From positions 650,616-714,615 of the forward strand of contig NMRB01000014.1 of assembly GCA_002633025.1 (NCBI GenBank): 64,000 nt of DNA. Direction: 5' to 3'. Both the position numbers and the translations under genes were made by a program. Below are positions 35,914-47,251 of the stretch, one piece after another. Position 1 is the stretch's first letter; the number at the start of each line of letters is the position of its first letter. Source of the stretch: Notospermus geniculatus. Its lineage: Eukaryota > Nemertea > Pilidiophora > Heteronemertea > Lineidae. The notes beneath the pieces were generated by a model. That model had not been told where the DNA came from and did no database searches. It saw only the letters and a program-made list of their open reading frames with translations.

Positions 35914-36019
35914 GGACCCGTATGTATAAAGGTGGAATAAGCTTATTCCAGGTATAACCTAACGTTAACGTGAAGCTATACCTGGAATAAGCTTATTCCA
36001 CCTTTATGCATAGGGGCCC
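35914..36019. mobile_element. Foldback, GGACCCGTATGTATAAAGG terminus
   Basis: Relative of 21968-22229 and 35499-35602 with the same GGAATAAGCTTATTCC stem. Present only in copy B, adjacent to 35813-35912. Confidence 0.84.
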
Positions 36020-36467
36020 GTTGTTGTCATTGTGCAACAAGCCCATTTTCACAGGCGTTGTCGGCGACGTGTTTACATAGCTTCTGTTTAAAGCTTGATC
36101 TAACATTCTATACAGACGTATTGATTCCGCTGCTCCTTGTACGAACACCTGTAGATCTTAATGTTGACTAAGTGGAGTTCAAAGTAGTGCCAGCGGCAAA
36201 TCAAATGAATCATGATCATAACTTTTGTATATATAACCAGATGATGTCTACGATTGTCAAGAAATATAAAGTTGGTCATAACCGCTCTTTACTCTCCGTA
36301 TGGTCAGCAATGGAGCAAGCGAAGGGTAAGGTTATGGGCTATCGTTGATTAAGCCAACTATCATGATGAATAGCTACATGTACTAAACACAGTCTCTACT
36401 CTTGTCGAAATTTCTTCTTCCACTTACACCGTGCACTTTTTCCCCTCCGTATTCCATCGGAGAGTAT

Positions 36468-36491
36468 GGGCCATATTCATAAATATGGCCC
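36468..36491. repeat. 24-base palindromic remnant of a collapsed foldback
   Basis: The two arms GGGCCATATT and AATATGGCCC are separated by four bases where copy A has a 334-bp nested foldback. It reads as both termini fused after loss of the interior. Confidence 0.8.
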
Positions 36492-37560
36492 ATTATCTTT
36501 AATTCATTTTTTCCCCATTTCTAAGAAAACATCTCTCTGACTTTCTCGATATTTTGCTGTCTTAGCCCTCTTATACAAACAAAGTTGTGAGAGTGATATA
36601 AAAACGTACGGTACACTCGTCAGCCATCTGTCTCATATTGTATGTAAACCGTACTTTATTGCTTCAAGCTGGATACCAAAGCATCGCTTTCGTTGGAGGG
36701 GAGGAGCTCCGGGGAGGAGCTTCACAACTTTCAAGGTCCACAAACAGTTTTCTTTACAACTGAAAAAAAAATCTTCTACCTTAGACGTCGCCGTACGTTT
36801 CATATTCAATACTAGTCCTACAATAGATGGTATCACTTGTCCCCCGCACGCCGATATCCTTTTATCACCTTCTACCACCCGGGAAGCAAACAAGCTTCCT
36901 TCTTCGATATAGGATTAGCGACCGGTATCCCATTCGGTTTATCCTCTTCTTGTTCGTGTGCAAATTAAATTCATTCCCTTCTGCTACATTGAGGGTTTCA
37001 CATGTTTCTCGCCAGCAGCATCGCGAATGCGAGCAGCAGTATTACTCCACATGACATCCACATTTCACTGTCATTGATATCGACGGTGTTGGTGTCTCGC
37101 TGGAATGTATTCCGCAACCAGGCTTGCTACAAAAAAACCCGGTAAACTGAGTGTTACATCGAGTAATTTGAATAAAATATCTTGTTTCACCGCGTCGTCA
37201 ATCTTTGTTTCGACACTCGCAGACAGTTCATCAGAAGGATCGTTTGTAATGCTTCCAAACAAATATCACCTATACATGTATTTTTATCTTCGCTAACTAC
37301 TAACAATACCTTAAAGAGATTGCTTATGGCCTTTTTCCATTGGTTTCCCTTACTATCATAAAACATCCATAGAATTATCTTATCTATGCGTCTGTACCAA
37401 TATATGCAATTGGTTGATTTCCAATGACAGCACTAATGTTGTTGATGTTATGTTTTTATGCCAACGCGTGAATGCAGTTACAAACAATATGAAGGTGAAC
37501 GATCTTACCTGGCTATAACCTAATGGAAATTGATCGAAAAGTTGAAAATCAAAACGATAC

Positions 37561-38785
37561 TGACAATTCTGTGGGGGATTTCTATTTTCTTTTAAAATGT
37601 TTTCTACCTATTGATCACGGATTTATGATAAAACTTAAAAGCGAATACGTGTACGTAAGTGGTGAGATGAAAAATTGATGTTGGTCCCATCAGTGAGTCT
37701 GCTCTTCCCTTCGATTTTCGCTTACTTTTGTCGTAGTAGTGAGGTAAAGAATACGGTTGAGGTTGGGATTACATACAGATACTTGTACACGGTGTAGGCC
37801 AACGGACACGCCAGTATTAATGGCGAGCTCCACAAAGAGGGTTCGCGACTGTGAAACCATTACATAGCTGCATGTAATCGCAGGTTTAAGAACAAGGTTC
37901 AGTTGGGATTGCATGGCCTGTAATGAATTGATTGCCATTCACTGCGATTGGTCCCTTCATTGCAAAGAGCGTTGTGATTGGTTCCGATGGTCAGTTCCCA
38001 CAGGGAACCTGTCGTCCAGCTCGATTTCGACCTGGACCTGGTGATGTAGGCCTATCGTTTGAAGCTTGAGTTGTACGAGCAAGCACGCCATGATGGAAAC
38101 TGCGTACCGCTTGCAAATCTCTGGTTTCCCATTTATGCCATGGTTTTCTCCTAATTGATCGAAAGGTCCATCAACAGTGACAAGTCGGTCCGCATTCGGA
38201 TCACACGAAGCAAAGTTGCTTGCTGCGCAAAGTACTCTCCTGGTGTCATAATGAGCATTCCCAATTTTGTCGCCGAGAAACAATGCTTTGTGCTGCCAAT
38301 ATCTTTTTCTTCAGTTCATGTATTATTTGCCTCAGGGACAGCCAAGCGGTAACTCAGAAGCAAAACGCAGAAAATGTCTTGACAACCGATAGCATAACAA
38401 CATTTTTTGCATTTTTAGCAAATATTGCGATTGGTGCACTCGATGTCTACCCATGCAGCAAGTAGCAATTTCAAAGAATTCCCAACAGGCCGTGAGAGGC
38501 GTTGGCAATTTGCAAAAGAAAGTTCTATGACGGTGTAGATTGTCAAGGAATGCAATCTGAGATGCAAAGCTGTATTTTCTCGGTCGAGCTGAAGTTCATG
38601 AATGTTTAACATGGGCAGCGAGTATCGTTAAATACCATCTAGAACAGGACATGAAGGATTTATCGGCGTGACATATAAAGCATGTGAAATTCTGCACAGC
38701 ACTGACAGGAATGATTACTGTGGAAATATAAACTGATGTAATACTTTTCTTTTTAGTGTTTAAAAAATTCTTCCCTGCGGCGCAT
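37561..38785. other. Unique non-coding stretch with an unassigned minus-strand ORF (37957-38283)
   Basis: The 108-codon minus ORF has mixed, protein-like composition but no domain I recognise, and the region lies outside the duplications. Two CCAAT-type motifs on the minus strand (ATTGGT near 37949 and 37978) are noted but unsupported as a promoter. Confidence 0.35.
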
Positions 38786-38916
38786 NNNNNNNNNNNNNNN
38801 NNNNNNNNNNNNNNNNNNNNNNNNNNNNNNNNNNNNNNNNNNNNNNNNNNNNNNNNNNNNNNNNNNNNNNNNNNNNNNNNNNNNNNNNNNNNNNNNNNNN
38901 NNNNNNNNNNNNNNNN
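38786..38916. other. Assembly gap (131 N) followed by a 15-C tract
   Basis: C-tract at 38917-38931. The pattern resembles the gap at 26852, so a G/C-tract foldback may span it, but the left arm is not visible. Confidence 0.95.
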
Positions 38917-38931
38917 CCCCCCCCCCCCCCC

Positions 38932-40190
38932 GAATTTCAACAGATGAGTACTAACCGTGAATGTCAGTGACGGTTAGTCAACAGTATTACCAACTCATCA
39001 CCACCTGTCATCAACATCATCATAAACACCGTCGAAAGTTCAATGAATGAAATTGTTGACTGAATTCAACCAAGTAATAACTCATGATTGACTCTTATAA
39101 ATAGGCTGCCAGCAGCTGTTGTGGATTTTTGATATTAATGGAATATTTTATGAATACACCACAAACAACATATGGTTTTTAAGGTCAAGCTGTTTATATG
39201 CGATAAAAATATTCCTAGTGACAGGTTTTCATTCATGGGAGCAAAAATACTGCAGTGTCGCAATTTTAAAAGTAACGTAAAGTCTTCTTGTTTGAAAGTC
39301 TACCACGTATAACAATGCCATTCAACGCTTGCGGATAAGGAACCCTGGCCGGGAAAATTATGAACATGAGAATCCATATAAATTCATTATAGACATTATT
39401 TTCTCAGCTTTCCAGCCTCGTATGACAGTACATTACCGCTTGTTTACCGTTTCCTTGCTAGCCTTGCATTCAACCTAGACAGACGTGTTCATGGTTTAGG
39501 ATATAACGTTACTTCAGTCGGTGACGTAGTTCAAAGGCATCGTACTTTTGCCTAAGTTTGTGTTTGTCTGCTTGTTTCAATGGCCATGTAACACACTTGT
39601 TACCGTTAAGTCTTGTTGAAACTTTACTCCACATTGTATATTTCTGCCTGGGTCTGAAGACTATGTTGTTCTCTGCTTTTCTGTCTTTGGCGTTACCGCT
39701 GTCTTGGCTTACATAGGCTACATGTACTAATCCAGTGAAAGCCAAGATAACGTAACTGCCAAGAGGGCAGGTGTCCTGTCCTAAAACTCGGGGACTGGTT
39801 ATACATGTATTTCTACTTTGTAAGGATTGCACACCTGTTAAGAAAATCGGGTGGAGCAGGCCAAAATCAATTCCTCTCCACCACTTCTGTTGCAGGTGAA
39901 CGTGCATGGCTTTTAATGCCATTGATCTTTGGACATTATTATTATGATACAACCATTCCGTGGAGCCTTCCCAAGGGACATATCGTTCCTGTACAGTGGG
40001 ATTTTTGCAGTCTGGCTCAATCCATGTCATCAGAAACGGGCTGAAAAGGAGATTAAAGCTATATTACATCAATTCTTTCTGCACTATGATCGGTTGTGTT
40101 TGGTAGATAGCTGACAGAAAATTGTCATTCACCAACTGTTATTCTACTTATACGCACCTTAAGATGCCGTGTAATACGTCTTTGTTCTTA
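38932..40190. other. Unique stretch holding the longest gap-free ORF besides the bHLH gene (39509-40030, minus, 173 codons)
   Basis: The minus-strand frame from 40030 to 39509 is open for 173 codons. It has basic C-terminal residues but no recognised fold, signal peptide or transposase motif. It could be a chance ORF, a lineage-specific exon or a transposon relic. Two plus-strand ORFs overlap it. Otherwise nothing is seen here. Confidence 0.3.
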
Positions 40191-40497
40191 TGCATACGTA
40201 AACAGGGTTGTGAGTTAAAAGTGCATTCTATAGAGTGTTACTGATGTTGTCCATGTCCATGTTTATACATGTACATCTTCTACATGTAGCAGTTTACCAT
40301 CTTGTACGCCATGATTTTAAACGGGGTATGAATGATGTCTTCTAGTTACCTTTCTTATTTATCCAGAATATGATGCACCACAAACTTTTCACTGCCCTGA
40401 TTGCTACGGCTCTCTTGATGCCTAGATAAATACCATATAAAATAAGGGCAAAGCTGGGGAAGTGTTCTAAAAAATGTTCGTACGATACACATAAATA

Positions 40498-40716
40498 CAG
40501 TAAACTCGAGTTTAAACCACCGGTTCATAAGCACACCCACAGTCGAAATGGGAGTGAATAAAACATAACAACTATTACGCTGAATGGCTGGAATTGCTTG
40601 TACGATCACAACCACGTGATGGAATGAATAGTTGCTTAAGGCCTAGGGTGAAACTGACCCTTCTTTGGGTGTGCTTATGAACATAATGAACCGGCGGTTT
40701 AAACTCGAGTTTACTG
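40498..40716. mobile_element. TA-flanked MITE (CAGTAAACTCGAGTTTAAAC)
   Basis: 219 bp between TA dinucleotides (40496-40497, 40717-40718). The ends CAGTAAACTCGAGTTTAAAC and complement extend to CCGGTTCATAAGCACACCCA. Copy B lacks it near 43517. The TA target and CAGT ends suggest a Tc1/mariner-type non-autonomous element. Confidence 0.82.
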
Positions 40717-41889
40717 TATAATCTAAAATATATCGAAAATAGGTTATGCATACAATTGATGAATATCATTTGCTATTTTCAAAACCGAACACCTGCTAAG
40801 TGGGCCGACGGATATTGAAAAATGGACGCTCATTCAAGGAATCCATCGATGCCGTCGAATTCGGGGGAAAGGTGCTCATTGATAAGTATCTCATGGACCA
40901 TCTATACTTTTTCAAACGGTAGGACGAACTGACTTTAGCCAATCATAGAAACCATCCCTCTTTCAAAAAAATACGACCTGTACGTGCATATTCATAACAT
41001 TTTTGTGATCTGGTAAGCTTTCCGTTGTGTTTTGCATACTCAGTTTTATTAGAGAAACGTTTCTATGCGTAACAAAAACAGTCTGCATTCGACAGCTGCA
41101 TTTTCAGGTCAACAGTAATATAAAAAGGAAACACGAAAAACAATTTATTCATCCACGTCGGTGATATTGGTATAAATATTTGCAATTCACGTTTGGCGGA
41201 GCGGTGTCCGGCTTCCAGTCAGAGTGGACATGGGTCATAGCAGTGCACTCGACGTAGAAAGGCATGGTTGTCTATGCTCATGGCCATCGTCATTCGTCAT
41301 CCCAGAGAAGATTATGCTCTGATGTCGCCATTCCTGTAACAGCTGTGGAGAAAACTTCTTTCTGTTTGGTTCAGGTAATTTGAATTAACTCATTATGAGC
41401 CTAATTTAAATTGCACAAAAAATGGAGACGTATGAATGCAATTTTTCAAGAAGTATCATCTATATGAAAATGCGCTAGACACCAAAAAATGTGGTGCATA
41501 AATAAAGTTGTGACCTCAACAATGTACTATAGACAGCAGCGTATAACCAAAAATCTATTTTTGGTGTAACACATATAGCATGCATGCCCTTCAGAGATGG
41601 TCACTCATTCTTATTCCAAGGTTGTGTTGTGTGTTGGCTGGTGGCACACCGTATTTTCATCAAAAAGGTCACTCAACCATACGATATTCGGGCTGACCCA
41701 TTCAACTAAATTTATGTGGGTAATAGACCAAGGCGGCATGCATGACATTGTTCTAACACGCCCTGCCCGCATGTTGTCAATTTACAATAGTTGAAGGTCT
41801 AATAGATTAGCCTCCAGCCATTGTTGTCACTTGACGAAACCGCCAGCCGTGACAGCCAATCGGTTACAGTCAATCATTTATTTTAGGCC

Positions 41890-42001
41890 TGGGACCTGTT
41901 TCATAAAGTGACTCTAAGCTAATGGTACCTTTAACTTCAATGCATTTCCATTTGGTTAAAGGTACCATTAGCTTAAAGTCACTTTATGAAACGGGCCCCT
42001 G
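41890..42001. mobile_element. Foldback GGGACCTGTTTCATAAAGTG
   Basis: The ends GGGACCTGTTTCATAAAGTG and complement ending GAAACGGGCCCC, with a stem containing GCTAATGGTACC. Related to 12977-13087. The TTAA at 41973-41976 is the empty site of the 31-bp hairpin in copy B. Confidence 0.84.
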
Positions 42002-44320
42002 GCCATTGAAGTAGGCATCCATGCTTCATGTTAATGAGCCGACTCTTTAGATGTGAAACTACGGTATGTAGGCCTATCTATCAGCTGCTAGGGACATCAC
42101 GACTGTAATGTCGCCAGTGATTGGTCAGCAAGAAGACGTCATCCTGGATATGAACCGCGTCTGGTGACTGGTGGATTAAGCCACCTGACAGATTCGCAAC
42201 TTTTTCTCAGCTAAAGTTTTTCCCCATCTGGCCTACTCTATACCTCAGCGACCACCTGAACATAACGTCAAGTCTTTTACCAATTCATCTCGATTCGCGA
42301 AAAAAATTCCCTCGTGTCGCTATTCAGTTTTTACCCTGTGCAACCAAGTAGATAACTCAGCCGGAGATGAATTAATAATGTCTATCGGCTTAGTCAAACT
42401 CCGGCTTGGGTGGGTTCGTTAATTTTGTCTCTAGCAGCGTACATCGGATCCAATCCAGATATATTATCAGACCATTGTCTGCAATAATCCCATCAGCTGC
42501 AAATACGTGGTGTTCCATGAGATGAGTTTTCACGCGAAGCTCGGCAAATATGTTGAATATTACAGTAAGGTGCACTGGCATATTCATTCTATTCAAAGTG
42601 AAATACAAAAGGGATATCATTCCAGCTCTTATTGATTCTTTCTTAGCTTGGTTGAACTTCATAACTCAACTGGCGTTCGTATGTTTAATTGAGAATATGA
42701 TATTTATCCACCATGAGTCTGTCAACTGCGGGACTGCAATGATAAACAAAGTAGATTGCACATGGTTTTTGTGGCAGTGCATGTACAAATTTTTCAATGC
42801 ATGCAACCCTACAACGGCGTGTATAGAAATGCAACCACTGGATTCATCAAAGCGCCAGCAAACCCGACTTTTCCCCATGGTGTCTTCCTTTTGGATTACT
42901 CGATTATGGTTCTTTTTTTGTAAGAATAGGTTGGCAGGGTATACCAGGTTGTTGCTTCCTTGGTGACAAGTTCAGTATCTCACTAAAAGTGGTTCACGTC
43001 GAAGGATAACAAAACGAGTGAAAACGGGAGAGTATTAAAGCCGCACTGTATTGCATTCAGAAAGTCCTTACGTCCTCCGACGTTAGTTTAGTGTAAAATG
43101 TACTATGGTCTTATGTGGATACATTAGAGCTGTGCCTGCTGTTTTTTCGATGCCGTGCTGAAAACTAAGCCTTGATTTTTTGACGTACGTATCATGCAAG
43201 CATTTTGGGGACATGCATACGTAAACAGGGTTGTGAGTTAAAAGTGCATTCTATAGAGTGTTACTGATGTTGTCCATGTCCATGTTTATACATGTACATC
43301 TTCTAGCAGTTTACCATCTTGTACGCCATGATTTTAAACGGGATAATGATGTCTTCTCGTAACCTTTCTTATTTATCCAGAATGATGCACCACAAAGTTT
43401 TCACTGCCCTGATTGCTACGGCTCTCTTGATGCCATCGCCTAGATAAATACCAATAAAAGCAGGGCAAAGGCGGGAAAGTGTTCCAACAAGTATTTGACA
43501 GGTTTGATACACATAAATGTAATCTAAAATATATCGAAAATAGGTCATGCATACAATTGATGAATATCATTTGCTATTTTCAAAAACGAACACCTGTTAA
43601 TTGGGCCGACGGATATTGAAAAATGGACGCTCATTCAGGGGAAAGGTGTTCATTGATAACTGTCTCATGGACCATCTATACTTTTTTTAACCGGTAGGAC
43701 GAACTGACTTTCGCCAATCATAGAAACCATCCCTCTTTCAAAAAAATACGACCTGTACGTGCATATTCATAACACTTTTGTGATCTGGTAAGCTTTCCGT
43801 TGTGTGTTGCATACTCAGTTTTATTAGAGAAACGTTTCTATGCATAACAAAAACAGTCTGCATCCGACAGCTGCATTTTCTGGTCAACAGAATATAAAAA
43901 GGAAACACGAAAAACAATTTATTCATCCACGTTGGTGATACTGGTATAAATATTTGCAATTCACGTCTGTCGGAGCGGTGTCCGGCTTCCAGTCAGAGTG
44001 GACATGGGTCATAGCAGTGCACTCGACGTAGAAAGGCATGGTTGTCTATGCTCATGGCCATCGTCATTCGTCATCCCAGAGAAGATTATGCTCTGATGTC
44101 GCCATTCCTGTAACAGCTGTGGAGAAAACTTCTTTCTGTGTGGTTCAGGTAATTTGAATTAACTCATTATGAGCCTAATTTAAATTGCACAAAAAATGGA
44201 GACGTATGAATGCAATTTTTCAAGAAGTATCATCTATATGAAAATGCGCTAGACACCAAAAAATGTGGTGCATAAATAAAGTTGTGACCTCAACAATGTA
44301 CTATAGACAGCAGCGTATAA

Positions 44321-45188
44321 AACCTAGCGTCCACTAGGGCACGGACAAGACGCGGAACGCAAATTTAGCAATTCCGCATTCATTCCGCAACCTCTCCGCA
44401 TATTCTTGAAAGATTCCGTTCACTGTCTTTATCATTCCTAAGCAGTTCCCGGCATTTCCGCACGTTCGGGAGAGGGCGAAATTTCCGCATCCAAATTTTG
44501 ATCGAGACCAAAATTTCGACGCGGAAATGAACTTCCCGACACCTTCGGCAACTTGTCTGCATTGTCGTGCGGACATCGTCAGGACATCCCGCCTTTCTGT
44601 AACACTTCTGCAAACGCTCCTGAAAGCTTCCGCGGTGCGGGCAGCTTCGCGAAGGCAAGCAGAAGCCACGCGGACTGTTTCAGGAAAGCGCGGAGCCGAT
44701 GCAGATCAAAATAAGCGAGTGCGCGAAGCCGTCAAGACATTTGCGGACAAGACACGGAAAGGTCAACAGGTTGCGGCGTGGAGGAGTTTATGGCCGGTGT
44801 AACGTTTTTCAGTGTGGCCGTTTTTCCTAACTCCATGACGGCTAGCAGACATATGAGAAAAATCCAAATTCGGCGCAGAATTTATAACCTTGAATTATTT
44901 CCTCATATTGTCCGCATATCTACCCGATTGTCCTAGTCCATGATTTTACTACTCCTGGTGTGATCCCAGATGTGTCCGCGCTGTCCTGCTACGATCAGCA
45001 GCATTTCGGGCCCTTCACGATTGCTTCCTGGGACACTCCCAGGTATGTCTGCAGAGATTCGTAGTAATGTCCCAGGAAACGATGATTCGCACACTTTTTT
45101 TCGCGACTGACGCGGAAAGGATGCCGAAATGGCATAATTTGCTTCCGCAACCCTTCCCAATCTTGTCGGCGCTCTAGTGGACGCACCC
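44321..45188. mobile_element. 868-bp element with GCGTCCACTAG ends and ATAA target duplication
   Basis: Inverted ends carry GCGTCCACTAG; flanks are ATAA at 44317-44320 and 45189-45192, against a single ATAA at 41543-41546 in copy A. The interior is more GC-rich than its surroundings and full of TTCCGC/GCGGAA words. ORFs of 76-111 codons exist on both strands, which fits composition rather than a transposase. Confidence 0.82.
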
Positions 45189-45540
45189 ATAACCAAAAAT
45201 CTATTTTTGGTGTAACACATATAGCATGCATGCCCTTTAGAGATGGTCACTCATTCTTATTCCAAGGTTGTGTTGTGTGTTGGCTGGTGGCACACCGTAT
45301 TTTCACATCAAAAAGTTCACTCAACCATACGATATTCGGGCTGACCCATTCAACTAAATTTATGTGGGTAATAGACCAAGGCGGCATGCATGACATTGTT
45401 CTAACACGCCCTGCCCGCATGTTGTCGATTTCACAATAGTTGAAGGGTTCTAATAGATTAGCCTCCAGCCATTGTTGTCACTTGACGAAACCGCCAGCCG
45501 TGACAACCAATCGGTTACAGTCAATCATTTATTTTAGGCC

Positions 45541-45688
45541 TGGGACCTGTTTCATAAAGTGACTCTAAGCTAATGGTAACTTTAACTTCAATGCATTTTC
45601 CATTTGGTTAAAGGTACCATTAGCTTAAAGCAAAAATAGATAAGCGCATCTATTTTTGCTTAAAGTCACTTTATGAAACGGGCCCCTG
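45541..45688. mobile_element. Foldback GGGACCTGTTTCATAAAGTG with 31-bp hairpin inside
   Basis: Counterpart of 41890-42001; its right arm is interrupted at 45629-45659. Confidence 0.84.
45629..45659. mobile_element. 31-bp hairpin insertion at TTAA
   Basis: Left part AGCAAAAATAGAT and right part ATCTATTTTTGC form a 12-14 bp stem with loop AAGCGC. TTAA flanks it at 45625-45628 and 45660-45663 (the direct repeat extends to CTTAAAG); copy A has one TTAA. Similar hairpins CAAAAATAGAT...ATCTATTTTTG occur at about 50686-50717 and 51719-51754. Confidence 0.75.
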
Positions 45689-46578
45689 GCCATTGAAGTA
45701 GGCATCCATGCTTCACGTTAATGAGCTGACTCGTTAGATGTGAAACTACGGTATGTAGGCCTATCTATCAGCTGCTAGAGACATCACGACTGTAATGTCG
45801 CCAGTGATTGGTCAGCAAGAAGACGTCATCCTGGATATGAACCGCGTCTGGTGACTGGTGGATTAAGCCACCTGACAGATTCGCAACTTTTTCTCGGCTA
45901 AAGTTTTTCCCCTTCTGGCCTACTCTATACCTCAGCGACCACCTGAACATAACGTCAAGTCTTTTACCAATTCATCTCGATTCGCGAAAAAAATTCCCTC
46001 GTGTCGCTATTCAGTTTTTACCCTGTGCAACCAAGTAGATAACTCAGCCGGAGATGAATTAATAATGTCTATCGGCTTAGTCAAACTCCGGCTTGGGTGG
46101 GTTCGTTAATTTTGTCTCTAGCAGCGTACATCGGATCCAATCCAGATATATTATCAGACCATTGTCTGCAATAATCCCATCAGCTGCAAATACGTGGTGT
46201 TCCATGAGATGAGTTTTCACGCGAAGCTCGGCAAATATGTTGAATATTACAGTAAGGTGCACTGGCATATTCATTCTATTCAAAGTGAAATACAAAAGGG
46301 ATATCATTCCAGCTCATATTGATTCTTTCTTAGCTTGGTTGAACTTCATAACTCAACTGGCGTTCGTATGTTTAATTGAGAATATGATATTTACCCACCA
46401 TGAGTCTGTCAACTGCGGGACTGCAATGATAAACAAAGTAGATTGTACATGGTTTTGGTCGCAGTGCATGTACAAATTTTTCAATGCATGCAACCCTACA
46501 ACGGCGTGTATAGAAATGCAACCACTGGATTCATCAAAGCGCTAGCAAACCCTACTTTTCCCCATGGTGTCTTCCTTA

Positions 46579-46928
46579 GGGACTGTAGCAAAAGTATTTT
46601 GAAGCCAAAAAAGACTAAATTTTTCGTTTGGGGGGGAGGGGGTCCAAGGGTCATTTCGTCTTCTTCATAAAAAGTGGCTTCACCCATAAAATGTTCTGCA
46701 ATGGATGAAAACGATCTTCCGACATTCAAACTGCCTCATTGTCAAACATCAGAGTCAGATTTTATTCTTTTCACAATAGCTGGTATAAAATTCAGGGCTC
46801 ATGCAGATACATCTAGATAGGTCTTCTTTGAGGGGAGGAAATTTAGTCTCTCGGGGGGAGGGAGGGGGTCAGCTGAGAGACTAAATCATTTAGTCTTTTT
46901 TGGCTTCACATACTTTTGCTACAGTCCC
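46579..46928. mobile_element. Foldback GGGACTGTAGCAAAAGTA
   Basis: The ends GGGACTGTAGCAAAAGTA and complement continue through AAGCCAAAAAAGACTAAAT. TTA at both flanks. Copy A has no insertion at the same site (about 42891). The interior contains G-runs (GGGGGGGAGGGGG). Confidence 0.83.
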
Positions 46929-47251
46929 TTATGGATTACTCGATTATGGTTCTTTTTTGTAAGAATAGGTTGGCAGGGTATACCAGGTTGTTGCTTCCTT
47001 GGTGACAAGTTCAGTATCTCACTAAAAGTGATTCACGTCGAAGGATAACAAAACGAGTGAAAACGGGAGAGTATTAAAGCCGCACTGTATTGCATTCAGA
47101 AAGTCCTTACGTCCTCCGACGTTAGTGTAGTGTAAAGTGTACTATGGTCTTATGTGGATACATTAGAGCTGTGCCTGCTGTTTTTTCGATGCCGTGCTGA
47201 AAACTAAGCCTTGATTTTTTGACGTACGTATCATGCAAGCATTTTGGGGAC

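Larger units (their letters stand above)
24174..37560. repeat. 13.4-kb tandem segment, copy B
   Basis: Homologous to copy A along its length and joined to it without an N at 24173/24174. It is about 1 kb longer because of insertions at 24742, 26830, 32925, 33134, 34823, 35813, 35914 and ~36122, partly offset by losses such as 36468. No gene is recognised. Confidence 0.93.
40191..43213. repeat. 3.0-kb tandem segment, copy A
   Basis: Starts TGCATACGTAAACAGGG and repeats from 43214. Differs from copy B mainly by insertions: A alone has 40498-40716; B alone has 44321-45188, 45629-45659 and 46579-46928. No gene recognised; the shared ORF at 42550-42966 and 46237-46545 has no domain. Confidence 0.92.
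43214..47251. repeat. 4.0-kb tandem segment, copy B
   Basis: Homologous to 40191-43213 and joined without an N. Both copies end with GCAAGCATTTTGGGGAC. It is longer because of three element insertions. Confidence 0.92.

Noticed and set aside
37957-38283. 108-codon minus-strand ORF as an exon
   Set aside because: Protein-like composition but no recognisable domain or clear splice sites.
44334-44802. Overlapping 92-111 codon ORFs as a transposase
   Set aside because: Open on both strands in GC-rich repeat DNA with no DDE or zinc-finger motif.
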